Origin: JBBTVO01 sp038063195
GTDB taxonomy: Bacteria; Patescibacteriota; Microgenomatia; Levybacterales; UBA12049
Direction of reading: 5' to 3'
Length of the DNA stretch: 45,610 nucleotides
Assembly: GCA_038063195.1 (NCBI GenBank)
Contig: JBBTVO010000012.1
Span: 1 to 45,610 of the forward strand
The notes under the pieces were generated by a model that saw nothing but the letters and a program-made list of their open reading frames with translations, ran no database searches and was not told where the DNA came from. Below, piece after piece: positions 22,766 through 30,613 of this stretch. How positions within the stretch are numbered: the first letter of the stretch is position 1; every line of letters begins with the position of its first letter. Made by a program: the position numbers and the translations under genes.

Positions 22766-24052
22766 ATGAAAAATATATTTGCTATTTTTAGAAATAGTTT
22801 TAGGACTCCGGAAGTAAGAAAGAAAATTCTTTTTACAGCAGCTATTTTTATAATCTTCAGGATATTTGCTCATATTCCGGTGCCCGGTGTTGACGTAGCG
22901 CAGTTAAAAGAACTTTTTGCGAGCAATCAATTTTTAGGTTTATTGGACATTTTTTCAGGAGGAACTCTTGCCAATTTCTCCGTAATGGCGCTTGGTTTAA
23001 ATCCTTACATTAATTCTTCGATTATTTTCCAGCTTCTCACGATTGTATTCCCGAAGCTTGAAAAGTTATCTAAAGAAGGAGAAGAGGGAAGGCAAAAAAT
23101 AAATCAGTATACGAGATATCTGACTGTTCCTCTTGCAGTAGTCCAGGCCATAGGAATGTATGCACTTCTTAAGAGCCAAGGTATAATTATGACTCTTGAT
23201 CCTCTTAAGCTTGCCATTTTCATACTTACAATGGTGGCAGGAACTGTACTTCTTATGTGGCTCGGAGAACTTATTACAGAAAAAGGTGTGGGAAACGGAA
23301 TTTCTCTTCTTATTTTTGCCGGAATCGTAGGAAGATTGCCTTCGGTTTTTGGACAGACAATTTCTACTCTTAATGCTCAGAATATTACTAACATTATTAC
23401 GTTCGTCGTAATGGGAGTTGTAGTAATTGCTTCAATAGTCCTTATAAATGAGGCAACCAGACAAATTACAGTCTATTATGCAAAGAGAGTTAGAGGGAAT
23501 AAAATTTATGGCGGGCAATCTACCCACCTACCATTACGACTAAATCAAGCAGGAGTTATCCCAATTATTTTTGCAGTTTCTCTAATTCTCATGCCCTCAC
23601 TTGTTGCGAATTACCTTACATCCTCAACAAACACAATGCTTAGGAATATTTCTTTTTCTATCGCCGCGATTTTTAATCCTGATGGATTTTTCTATAATTT
23701 CTTTTACTTTTTCTTAGTAGTTGGATTTACTTATTTCTATACCGCAGTAGTTTTTAACCCTAAAAAAATTGCAGAAGAAATTCAAAAATACGGCGGATTT
23801 ATTCCGGGAATTAGGCCCGGAACGCCTACTGCCGGTTATTTAAATTATATTCTGACACGCATAACCTTAGCAGGCGCAATATTCTTGGGCCTTGTTGCAA
23901 TTCTTCCTACTCTTGCGAAATTTGCAACGAACGTTCAAAACCTTGCGTTGGGAGGGACTGGAATTCTTATAGTTGTCTCGGTAATTCTTGAGACAATCAA
24001 GGCAATTGAAGCTCAAATTGTCATGAAGAATTACGAATCATTTTCAAAATAG
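22766..24052 (+). CDS. secY: Protein translocase subunit SecY
   Basis: SecY is the channel of the Sec translocon. The 428 residues form ten membrane helices, with the plug-region FSGGTLANFSVMALGLNPYI, the KEGEEGRQKIN loop and the cytoplasmic loop TVYYAKRVRGNKIYGGQSTHLPL that contacts SecA and ribosomes. The N-terminus is short and basic. It closes the spc operon core, 1 nt from the following adk. Confidence 0.98.
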   Translation: MKNIFAIFRNSFRTPEVRKKILFTAAIFIIFRIFAHIPVPGVDVAQLKELFASNQFLGLLDIFSGGTLANFSVMALGLNPYINSSIIFQLLTIVFPKLEKLSKEGEEGRQKINQYTRYLTVPLAVVQAIGMYALLKSQGIIMTLDPLKLAIFILTMVAGTVLLMWLGELITEKGVGNGISLLIFAGIVGRLPSVFGQTISTLNAQNITNIITFVVMGVVVIASIVLINEATRQITVYYAKRVRGNKIYGGQSTHLPLRLNQAGVIPIIFAVSLILMPSLVANYLTSSTNTMLRNISFSIAAIFNPDGFFYNFFYFFLVVGFTYFYTAVVFNPKKIAEEIQKYGGFIPGIRPGTPTAGYLNYILTRITLAGAIFLGLVAILPTLAKFATNVQNLALGGTGILIVVSVILETIKAIEAQIVMKNYESFSK

Positions 24053-24053
24053 C

Positions 24054-24593
24054 ATGAAAATAGTCTTGATAGGAATCCAAGGTGCAGGAAAATCAACACA
24101 GGGAAATTTACTATCTGATAAATTAGGATTACCCTATCTTTCCACAGGTCATATCTTCAGACAAATTGCTAAGGAAAAAACAGAATTGGGAAGAAAAGTT
24201 AAGCTTATAATGACTGCAGGATTACTTCAGCCGGACGACCTTACCGTACAGGTTGTAGGAAATTATTTGGGCAGACCCGAGTATAAAAAGGGGTATATTA
24301 TTGATGGTTTTCCAAGGACAGTGGAGCAGGTTGAAAAATTTGAAAATGGAGTTGATAAAGTTGTACATATAAATATTCCTGAAGAGGAAGCCTTGGTTAG
24401 ACTTGCCGGTCAAAACGACGGAACAAGACCTGATGATTCGGTTGAAGCAATAAGACAAAGAATAGACTCATTTTATAAATTTACCAAACCTGTTCTCGAT
24501 TACTATAGAGAAAAAGGGCTACTTATAGAAATTAATGGTGAAAAATCAATTGATGAGATTCACAGAGATATCTTAAAGAGTCTTGAAAACTAA
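24054..24593 (+). CDS. adk: Adenylate kinase
   Basis: Adenylate kinase interconverts ATP, AMP and ADP. The P-loop is GIQGAGKSTQGN, the AMP-binding segment is LSTGHIFRQ, and DGFPRTVEQVEKF is the family motif. The lid is short (RLAGQNDGTRPDDS), without zinc cysteines. It is 179 residues. The secY-adk-map order is classical. Unusually, a second adenylate-kinase-like gene follows. Confidence 0.93.
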   Translation: MKIVLIGIQGAGKSTQGNLLSDKLGLPYLSTGHIFRQIAKEKTELGRKVKLIMTAGLLQPDDLTVQVVGNYLGRPEYKKGYIIDGFPRTVEQVEKFENGVDKVVHINIPEEEALVRLAGQNDGTRPDDSVEAIRQRIDSFYKFTKPVLDYYREKGLLIEINGEKSIDEIHRDILKSLEN

Positions 24594-24617
24594 AAGTTTA
24601 ATATTGATACCAAATTG

Positions 24618-24643
24618 GGAAGCAGGAATTTGCTTCCTTTTTT
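24618..24643 (+). terminator. Intrinsic terminator between the two kinases
   Basis: GGAAGCA (24618-24624) pairs with TGCTTCC (24631-24637), a 7-bp stem with a GGAATT loop and a run of six T. It separates adk from its paralogue, so the second kinase is probably expressed by read-through or from its own promoter. Confidence 0.8.
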
Positions 24644-24660
24644 AAATTAAAATAATATAC

Positions 24661-25209
24661 ATGAACATAATATTTATTGGACCACCTTTTGCAGGCAAAG
24701 GGACTCAAGCGGAATCACTTGGCAAGAAATTAGAAATACCTGTCTATTCAATGGGAGCTCTAATCCGCGAAGCGTATGAGAAAAGAGACCCCCGAGCCAT
24801 TGAAGGACACGAAAACTATAGCTTAAAAGGCAAGCATGTTCCGATTGAACTGAAATTTCCGTTTCTTGAGGAGAAATTAAATAACTCGCCAAAAGGATTC
24901 ATCCTGGATAATTTTCCTGCAACAGCTGAAGACTTGGAGACTTTCAACAGATATCTTCAGACACACAATCTAAGCATAGATAGGGTGATTCATTTATGGA
25001 CTTCAAGAGAAGAGATGGGAAAAAGAAGAAAAGTAAGAGGCCGCGAGGACGATAATCCTGAAATTATTGAAGCAAGAAGAATAAACCAAGATAAAGACAG
25101 AATTCCAGTGCTGAAATATTATAAAAGTAAAAAAATATTGGAAGAAGTGAATGGAGAAAAAAGCATTGAGGAAGTACAGGTGGATATTTTGAAAAAATTA
25201 GAAATATAA
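24661..25209 (+). CDS. Second adenylate-kinase-like nucleotide kinase
   Basis: The 182-residue protein has a P-loop GPPFAGKGTQAE and the nucleoside-monophosphate segment YSMGALIREAYEKRD. DNFPATAEDLETFN stands where DGFPRT is usual: the DGFPR arginine, which contacts the substrate phosphate in adenylate kinases, is replaced. The lid is basic (KRRKVRGREDDNPEI). It is probably a diverged nucleoside-monophosphate kinase with altered substrate, not a redundant copy. It lies between adk and map, 5 nt from map. Confidence 0.8.
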   Translation: MNIIFIGPPFAGKGTQAESLGKKLEIPVYSMGALIREAYEKRDPRAIEGHENYSLKGKHVPIELKFPFLEEKLNNSPKGFILDNFPATAEDLETFNRYLQTHNLSIDRVIHLWTSREEMGKRRKVRGREDDNPEIIEARRINQDKDRIPVLKYYKSKKILEEVNGEKSIEEVQVDILKKLEI

Positions 25210-25214
25210 TAAAT

Positions 25215-25982
25215 ATGATTAATATTAAAACCAAAGAAGAGATTAAGATAATGCAGGAGGGCGGAAGAATTCTTGCTAAGGTATTAAAAGAACTTCTAGG
25301 GAATATAAAACCGGGAGTATCTGAGCTTGAAATTGACAAGCTCGCTGAGAAATTGATATTGCAAAACGGTGCAGAGCCGGGGTTTAAGAAAGTTGCGGGA
25401 TACAATTTTTCTATTTGTGTTTCGACAAATGACGTGGTAGTTCATGGAATTCCTACAGATTATAAATTTAAAGAAAGAGACGTTATTGGGATTGATTGCG
25501 GAGTTTTTTACAAAGGATTTCATACCGATATGGCGGAAACGATTCTCGTTTCAAATTCCAAATCACAAATCACAAATCCCAAGGTTGATAAATTTTTAGA
25601 AACAGGAAAACGGGCGCTAAATGCAGGGATTAAAAAAGCAAAAGCAGGAAACAGAGTTGGAGATATTTCAAAAACTATTCAGGGGATCGTGGAGGGGGCC
25701 GGCTATTCAGTGGTTAAATCTCTCGTAGGACACGGAGTAGGCAGGGAATTACATGAAGAGCCTGAAGTTCCGGGATATTTAGCGGTAAAAGTTGAGAAGA
25801 CACCAAAGCTTACCGAGGGGATGACGATAGCAATTGAGGTAATTTACAATATGGGAAAAGATGAAGTGATTTATAAAGATGATGATGGATGGACCATTTC
25901 ATCAGGGGATGGAAGCCTTTCAGGGCTATTTGAAAGAAGTATTGCGATAACCGAAAATGGACCATTGGTTTTGACTAAATAG
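25215..25982 (+). CDS. map: Methionine aminopeptidase, type I
   Basis: Removes initiator methionine from nascent proteins. The pita-bread metal ligands are present: Asp in GIDCG and HTDMAE, His in LVGHGVGRELHEEP, Glu in IAIEVIYNMG and the last Glu near FERSIAITENG. The substrate histidine is in VVHGIP. It is 255 residues. An insert SNSKSQITNPK near residue 115 is encoded by an AAATCACAAATCCC mini-repeat like those in intergenic gaps. Confidence 0.97.
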   Translation: MINIKTKEEIKIMQEGGRILAKVLKELLGNIKPGVSELEIDKLAEKLILQNGAEPGFKKVAGYNFSICVSTNDVVVHGIPTDYKFKERDVIGIDCGVFYKGFHTDMAETILVSNSKSQITNPKVDKFLETGKRALNAGIKKAKAGNRVGDISKTIQGIVEGAGYSVVKSLVGHGVGRELHEEPEVPGYLAVKVEKTPKLTEGMTIAIEVIYNMGKDEVIYKDDDGWTISSGDGSLSGLFERSIAITENGPLVLTK

Positions 25983-26007
25983 CCTTGCGCTCGCGCGTGA
26001 ACTTTGA

Positions 26008-26013
26008 TATAAT
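26008..26013 (+). promoter_or_regulatory. -10 box upstream of infA
   Basis: TTTGATATAATT contains a perfect TATAAT 75 nt before infA, in a spacer of TTAGGTTAATTAGGAATT-like repeats. A separate promoter for infA-rpmJ-rpsM is plausible; the -35 is weak. Confidence 0.5.
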
Positions 26014-26088
26014 TAAGCTTGAAAATTTCTAATTCCTGATTCATCAAAAGAACCATTTAGAATTAGGTTAATTAGGAATTTTATTTTT

Positions 26089-26310
26089 ATGGCTGTTCAT
26101 CAGGGAGCATTTGAGATAGATGGAAGCGTTAAAGAGGCTTTGCCAAATACTCTTTTCCGGGTAGAGCTTCCGGACGGAAATATTGTCTTATGTCATCTTT
26201 CAGGCAGAATGAGAATGAACTATATAAAAATTCTGCCCGGAGACAGAGTTAAGATTGAAATGACGCCATACGATAAGACAAAAGGCAGAATAACATACAG
26301 GTATAAATAA
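26089..26310 (+). CDS. infA: Translation initiation factor IF-1
   Basis: IF-1 occupies the A site during initiation. It is a 73-residue OB fold: DGSVKEALPNTLFRVELPDG, the HLSGRMRMNYIKILPGDRVKIEM core and KGRITYRYK end. It is full length. The start is preceded by A/T-rich sequence with no obvious Shine-Dalgarno. Confidence 0.97.
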   Translation: MAVHQGAFEIDGSVKEALPNTLFRVELPDGNIVLCHLSGRMRMNYIKILPGDRVKIEMTPYDKTKGRITYRYK

Positions 26311-26380
26311 AATATTAAATATAGAAAATAAAATATTAAAGAAAATATTTACTATTTAATTTTTAATTTTATATATTATT

Positions 26381-26494
26381 ATGAAGGTACAAGCAAGTGT
26401 CAAACCAAGATGCATGAAATGTAAGATTATAAAGCGCAAGGGCGTGGTGCGAGTCGTTTGCGAAAATCCAAGGCACAAGCAGAGACAGGGATAA
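26381..26494 (+). CDS. rpmJ: Large ribosomal subunit protein L36
   Basis: This small gene encodes 37 residues, MKVQASVKPRCMKCKIIKRK at the start and VVCENPRHKQRQG at the end. The zinc ligands C11, C14, C27 and H32 are present, so it is the zinc-binding C+ form. It lies in the canonical place between infA and rpsM and ends 1 nt before rpsM. Confidence 0.97.
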   Translation: MKVQASVKPRCMKCKIIKRKGVVRVVCENPRHKQRQG

Positions 26495-26495
26495 T

Positions 26496-26885
26496 ATGAG
26501 AGTTTCAGGAATAAATCTACCGGAAGAAAAAAGAATTGATATAGCACTGAGCTATCTGTATGGAATTGGCAGAAGTAATGTCGTACAAATTTTGGAAAAA
26601 GCAAACATTGAAGCTTCAAGAAGACTAAAATCTTTATCGGAAGAAGAACAAAGAAGAATTCAGAAAGTCTTAGAGACTTATAAAATAGAAGGAGATTTAC
26701 GTGCGGAAGTAGCATCGAATATAAAGAGGCTTAAAGAAGTTGGGGCTTACAGAGGTACGAGGCACTCAAAGAGCCTCCCAGCTAGAGGACAGCGAACAAG
26801 AAGCAATGCTAGAACCAAAAGAGGTAAGAGGGTTACCATTGGAGCAATTAAGAAGGAAGTAGCGGCTAAAATGGGCATAGTCTAA
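26496..26885 (+). CDS. rpsM: Small ribosomal subunit protein S13
   Basis: S13 contacts P-site tRNA and bridges the subunits. It is 129 residues, with RVSGINLPEEKRIDIALSYL and the basic C-terminus RGTRHSKSLPARGQRTRSNA followed by an extension. It heads the alpha-operon part with rpsK, rpsD and rpoA. Confidence 0.97.
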   Translation: MRVSGINLPEEKRIDIALSYLYGIGRSNVVQILEKANIEASRRLKSLSEEEQRRIQKVLETYKIEGDLRAEVASNIKRLKEVGAYRGTRHSKSLPARGQRTRSNARTKRGKRVTIGAIKKEVAAKMGIV

Positions 26886-26889
26886 TAAT

Positions 26890-27297
26890 ATGGTAACTAA
26901 GAAAACAGAAAAAACAGCAACCAAATCAAAAAAGAAAGCAGGAGTAGCCGTAGGAGAACACGGAAAAGTTTTTATTACTGCAACTTTTAACAACACCTTG
27001 GTAACTATTACCAATGGAAGCGGTGACGCTGTATCATGGGGCTCATCGGGGGCTGCAGGTTTTAAGGGAGCCCGAAAATCCACTCCCTATGCGGCAACTG
27101 TGGCGGTAGAAAATGCAGTAAGAAAAGCAATTGAAAAGGGAGTAAAGACCGTAGATGTTTTTGTAAAAGGTCCGGGTTCAGGAAGAGACTCGGCGCTTCG
27201 TGCAATAAGAAGCGGAGGACTTTCAATTTCTCTAATTTCCGATGTGACACCTATTCCACACAATGGGCCAAGACCTAAGAAGAAGAGGAGAGTATAA
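26890..27297 (+). CDS. rpsK: Small ribosomal subunit protein S11
   Basis: S11 sits at the 30S platform by the mRNA exit. It is 135 residues: a Lys/Thr-rich leader segment, GKVFITATFNNTLVTITN, SSGAAGFKGARKSTPYAA and the end DVTPIPHNGPRPKKKRRV. It lies 4 nt after rpsM. A 91-nt spacer with AATACTAC/GTAGTATT inverted repeats follows. Confidence 0.97.
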   Translation: MVTKKTEKTATKSKKKAGVAVGEHGKVFITATFNNTLVTITNGSGDAVSWGSSGAAGFKGARKSTPYAATVAVENAVRKAIEKGVKTVDVFVKGPGSGRDSALRAIRSGGLSISLISDVTPIPHNGPRPKKKRRV

Positions 27298-27299
27298 TG

Positions 27300-27388
27300 A
27301 ATAATATCAATACTACAAATTTCAAATACTACAAATATTTAAATATTGGATTATTGGTATTTATTGGTGGCATTGGTAGTATTTAATT
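27300..27388. repeat. AT-rich inverted repeat between rpsK and rpsD
   Basis: Two AATACTAC-type motifs (near 27308 and 27325) face GTAGTATT near 27377 across an A/T-rich loop with ATTTAAATATT. This can fold as a long weak hairpin just before rpsD and may hold an mRNA end or processing site (inference). Confidence 0.5.
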
Positions 27389-27997
27389 ATGGCAAGATAT
27401 ACAGGACCAAAGCATAGATTAGCAAGACGGGAAGGAATGAATGTCCTTGACAAAAATTCCGCAAGTCTTAAAAGAAGACTTAATATTCCGCCAGGACAGC
27501 ATGGAAGAAAAAGACACTCAAGGCTTTCTGAGTTTGGACTTCAGCTTCGTGAAAAACAGAAAGTAAAAGCCACATATGGACTTTTGGAAAAACAGTTTAA
27601 AGGTTTGATCGATACAGCATCAAAACAAAAAGGGGACACAGGGGAAATTCTTATGTCGCTCCTTGAAAGAAGACTTGATAATGTAACGTACAGACTTGGA
27701 TTTGCAAAGACAAGAACTATGGGAAGACAGCTTGTTTCCCACGGACACATACTGGTAAATGGAAAAAAGATGAACATTCCTTCTTACTGCGTAAAAATAG
27801 ATGATACAATTTCTCTTTCATCTAAGATAAAAATATCTGCAAATGTAGCCAAAGTTTTGGAAGACGGAAAAGATGCAGAGATTTTGTCTTTTCTTAAAAA
27901 GAAAAAAGAAGAAGGAGTCTTGGTAAGAATTCCAAAAAAGGATGATTTGAATGTGCCCTTCAATTTGCAATTAATCATTGAATATTATTCACGTTAG
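27389..27997 (+). CDS. rpsD: Small ribosomal subunit protein S4
   Basis: S4 is a primary 16S binder and, in E. coli, the alpha-operon repressor. It is 202 residues, with ARYTGPKHRLARREGMNVL, the S4 RNA-binding domain LERRLDNVTYRLGFAKTRTM through GRQLVSHGHILVNGKK, and the family C-terminus. It has no N-terminal zinc cysteines (C- form). Confidence 0.97.
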   Translation: MARYTGPKHRLARREGMNVLDKNSASLKRRLNIPPGQHGRKRHSRLSEFGLQLREKQKVKATYGLLEKQFKGLIDTASKQKGDTGEILMSLLERRLDNVTYRLGFAKTRTMGRQLVSHGHILVNGKKMNIPSYCVKIDDTISLSSKIKISANVAKVLEDGKDAEILSFLKKKKEEGVLVRIPKKDDLNVPFNLQLIIEYYSR

Positions 27998-28014
27998 TGT
28001 TAAAATACTAAGTT

Positions 28015-28938
28015 ATGCTTGACCCTATATTAAAAGTTAAAGAAGAAAAGAGCGAAAAGGGCTTTGGAAAATTCGTAATTGAGCCTCTGGAGCCTGGTTT
28101 TGGTCATACTTTGGGAAATGCTTTAAGAAGAGTATTGCTGTCTTCCATACCGGGTGCGGCTGTCACTTCAGTCAGAATAACAGGTGTTAAACACAAGTTC
28201 TCAACTGTACCTGGACTTAAGGAAAACGTTGTTGATTTTCTCCTCAATATAAAAGGGTTAAATCTTACTCTTGATAGCTCAAAAGAATTAAGCACTATAA
28301 AGCTTTCAGTTAAAGGTCCTAAGAAAATTACAGCCGGAGATCTTGATCTTTCAGAAGATGTTGAGTTGGTAAATAAAGATCATTACTTAGGAAACCTAAG
28401 TGATAAAAAAGCAAAACTTGATATGGAGCTAACAGTTGAGAAAGGGCTCGGATACTCCCTTGCAGAAGAGAGGAAATTGTCAACCATAGGAGCCATTCCG
28501 ACAGACGCTATTTTCACACCTGTAAGAAGAGTTAATTACGAAGTCTCTGCAACGCGTGTGGGAAGACAGACGAATTTGGACAAACTTACTCTTGAAATTT
28601 GGACCAACGGTGCTATCTCGCCAAGAGATGCCATTAACGAAGCAGGAAGAATTTTGTCATCTTACTTTACTCAGATTTATAATCCAAAAGCAGCAGTTGT
28701 TTCCGAAGCAGCCATTCCTACATCTTCTCTTCCGGACAATATTCTAAAGCTTACGGTGGATGAGCTCGATCTTCCTACAAGAATATATAACAGCTTAAGA
28801 AATGGCGGAATAGAAACTTTCGAAGATTTACTTGCGACTCCAAGACGTGACTTAGTATCGATGAGAAACATGGGAAACAAATCAATATCTATAATTGAAG
28901 AAAAACTTAAAACCAGAGGAATAGATCTGCCGCAATAA
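28015..28938 (+). CDS. rpoA: RNA polymerase subunit alpha
   Basis: Alpha nucleates polymerase assembly and, through its C-terminal domain, binds UP elements and activators. It is 307 residues. The N-terminal dimerisation domain has PLEPGFGHTLGNALRRVLLS, and the C-terminal domain (from about residue 240) has LDLPTRIYNSLRNGGIETF and MGNKSISIIEEKL. Both domains are present. It starts 17 nt after rpsD. Confidence 0.98.
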   Translation: MLDPILKVKEEKSEKGFGKFVIEPLEPGFGHTLGNALRRVLLSSIPGAAVTSVRITGVKHKFSTVPGLKENVVDFLLNIKGLNLTLDSSKELSTIKLSVKGPKKITAGDLDLSEDVELVNKDHYLGNLSDKKAKLDMELTVEKGLGYSLAEERKLSTIGAIPTDAIFTPVRRVNYEVSATRVGRQTNLDKLTLEIWTNGAISPRDAINEAGRILSSYFTQIYNPKAAVVSEAAIPTSSLPDNILKLTVDELDLPTRIYNSLRNGGIETFEDLLATPRRDLVSMRNMGNKSISIIEEKLKTRGIDLPQ

Positions 28939-28949
28939 GGCTGGTTTAT

Positions 28950-29066
28950 CTGTTTTCAGTTATCAGTTGTCAGATTTTCGTAGGTCAGTTTTCAGTTTTT
29001 CGGACAGACAGACTATCCGACAGACCTGTATCCGAGAACAGAAAACCGAAAACTGATGACTGATTT
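28950..29066. repeat. Inverted-repeat cluster between rpoA and rplQ
   Basis: Repeats of TCAGTTATCAGTTGTCAG and CAGTTTTCAGTTTTTCGG face complementary CCGAAAACTGATGACTGA further on, with TCGGA/TCCGA in the centre, giving an imperfect hairpin of over 100 nt. Such CAGTTATCAGTT mini-repeats look like mobile or slippage-derived intergenic DNA. A REP-like palindrome follows at 29071. Confidence 0.6.
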
Positions 29067-29070
29067 TTAT

Positions 29071-29100
29071 TATGACCCGTTCGGCAGGCTCAGGGTCATA
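29071..29100. repeat. REP-like palindrome upstream of rplQ
   Basis: TATGACCC and GGGTCATA (8-bp arms) flank a TTCGGCAGGCTCA core. It is the sister of the palindrome at 43813-43840, and lies just before the rplQ start region. Confidence 0.7.
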
Positions 29101-29117
29101 CTGAGTATAATCGAAGT

Positions 29118-29612
29118 ATGAGGAAAAATGTTTTTGGACGAAGATTTAAAAGAGACTCAAACGAAAGGAAATCGCTTTTTAAAAGTCTTATGACTTCTTT
29201 GGTTTTGGATGAGAAAATTCAGACTACAGAAGCCAAGGCCAAATCAATAAAAGGACAGATTGATAAGCTTGTTACTAAAGCCAAGAAAAGAGAAGAAGAG
29301 GCGGGCAGATTTTTATCAGCTCATCTTATGCCGCAGGCCGTAGAAAAGATGATTAACAGAATTGCGCCTCAATTTAAGAATAGGTCTGGAGGCTATACAA
29401 GGATAGTAAGATTGGGCAATAGAGTCTCAGACAGTGCTTCAATGGTAGTTATGGAATGGGTGGAAACAATTCAGAGAGCTGAAATTAAGATTCAAAAACC
29501 GGCTAAGAAAATTAAGAAATCAGCCAAAGTTTCAAAAACCAAGAAGACACCGGCGAAGAAAGTTTCGCCACCCAAACCAAAAACAAAGAAAGTAGCAAAA
29601 GCAAAAAAATAG
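29118..29612 (+). CDS. rplQ: Large ribosomal subunit protein L17 with Lys-rich tail
   Basis: L17 lies near the tunnel exit. The core, about 115 residues, has MRKNVFGRRFKRDSNERKSL, KIQTTEAKAKSIKGQIDKL and SGGYTRIVRLGNRVSDSASM. A basic tail of about 45 residues (Lys/Ala/Pro/Thr) extends it to 164. It follows the repeat cluster and ends 1 nt before rplM. Confidence 0.96.
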   Translation: MRKNVFGRRFKRDSNERKSLFKSLMTSLVLDEKIQTTEAKAKSIKGQIDKLVTKAKKREEEAGRFLSAHLMPQAVEKMINRIAPQFKNRSGGYTRIVRLGNRVSDSASMVVMEWVETIQRAEIKIQKPAKKIKKSAKVSKTKKTPAKKVSPPKPKTKKVAKAKK

Positions 29613-29613
29613 T

Positions 29614-30036
29614 ATGGATAAATCAACTCAAGCGACAAAAATTTCACAGGTAAAACGGGAATGGCATTTGATAAATGTCAAAGATAAAGTGTTAGGCAGA
29701 GAGGCCACTGCAATTGCACAGCTCTTGATGGGCAAAAATAAGCCTTATTTTGTGAGAAATCTTGATTGCGGAGATAATGTAGTTATCATAAATGCTCAGG
29801 ATGTAAAAGTTACAGGAAAAAAAGAAACAGACAAGAAGTATTACAGACATTCCGGATATCCGGGCGGATTTAAAGTAAAAACTTTTAAAGAATTGAAAAC
29901 GTCAAACCCAGCACAGATTATAAGACACGCGGTAAGAGGGATGCTTCCTCAGAATAGACTTAGGGACAGAATGCTTAAGAGACTTTTTGTCTTCAAAGAC
30001 GAAAGTCATCCGTACGCTGATAAACTGAAAGGATAA
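29614..30036 (+). CDS. rplM: Large ribosomal subunit protein L13
   Basis: L13 is an early 50S assembly protein. It is 140 residues, with REWHLINVKDKVLGREATAI, GDNVVIINAQDVKVTGKK, YRHSGYPGGFK and RGMLPQNRLRDRMLKRL, all family hallmarks. It is 4 nt before rpsI, the usual partner. Confidence 0.97.
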   Translation: MDKSTQATKISQVKREWHLINVKDKVLGREATAIAQLLMGKNKPYFVRNLDCGDNVVIINAQDVKVTGKKETDKKYYRHSGYPGGFKVKTFKELKTSNPAQIIRHAVRGMLPQNRLRDRMLKRLFVFKDESHPYADKLKG

Positions 30037-30040
30037 AATT

Positions 30041-30496
30041 ATGTCAGAGGAAATAAAGGAAAAAATATCTTCAAAGAAAAATACTTACATATACACTATC
30101 GGCAGAAGAAAGCAGGCTTCGGCTCGAGTAAGGCTATATCAGGAAATAAAAAGTACTTACGATTTCAAAAAGGGAGATATTATTGTAAACAGTAAAAAGA
30201 TCGAGGAATATTTTCCGAGTGAACTTGAAAAACTTCATTATTTAGATCCGCTTAAAGTGCTTGGATTATCTGATAAACTTGCTTTTACTATCAGAGTCTC
30301 GGGCGGAGGAATGAATTCACAGCTTGATGCGGTAATTTTGGGAATGTCGCGTGCGCTCGCAAAGATTGACTCTGAAAAACACAAGGGTCTTTTACGAAAA
30401 AAAGGATTTCTTACCACTGATGCTCGAGTAAGAGAAAGACGAAAAGTGGGAACCGGCGGAAAAGCGAGACGCAAGAAGCAATCACCTAAACGATAA
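30041..30496 (+). CDS. rpsI: Small ribosomal subunit protein S9
   Basis: S9 reaches the P-site tRNA with its C-terminal arginine. It is 151 residues, with YTIGRRKQASARVRLY, SGGGMNSQLDAVILGMSRAL and the tail ARRKKQSPKR. After the stop an 81-nt spacer is followed by a second copy of the tail (TRRKKQSPKR and stop, 30578-30610) written with different codons, as at tuf. Confidence 0.98.
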   Translation: MSEEIKEKISSKKNTYIYTIGRRKQASARVRLYQEIKSTYDFKKGDIIVNSKKIEEYFPSELEKLHYLDPLKVLGLSDKLAFTIRVSGGGMNSQLDAVILGMSRALAKIDSEKHKGLLRKKGFLTTDARVRERRKVGTGGKARRKKQSPKR

Positions 30497-30610
30497 AGCT
30501 CGCGTCGAAGTCCCTCTGAATCGCTCCATGAGTCGTATTCGAATAGAATTGAAAAGACGAATGGTAAGATTTGTGGGACGAGAAGAAAAAAACAATCTCC
30601 AAAGCGATAA
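30497..30610 (+). repeat. Dispersed element plus recoded copy of the rpsI 3' end
   Basis: Bases 30508-30577 match the element after tuf: AAGTCCCTC, 23 identical bases at 30534-30556, then GGTAAGATT-n-GTGGGA. They are followed by eleven codons spelling TRRKKQSPKR and a stop. In eight of the nine identical amino-acid positions after the first residue, I compared codons with rpsI: most differ only at silent positions. No promoter or start codon precedes this copy. Confidence 0.88.
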
Positions 30611-30613
30611 CGG

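Noticed and set aside
24661..25209. Cytidylate or guanylate kinase for the second kinase
   Set aside because: The P-loop and helix layout follow adenylate kinase more closely, and neither Cmk nor Gmk motifs are visible; left as adenylate-kinase-like.
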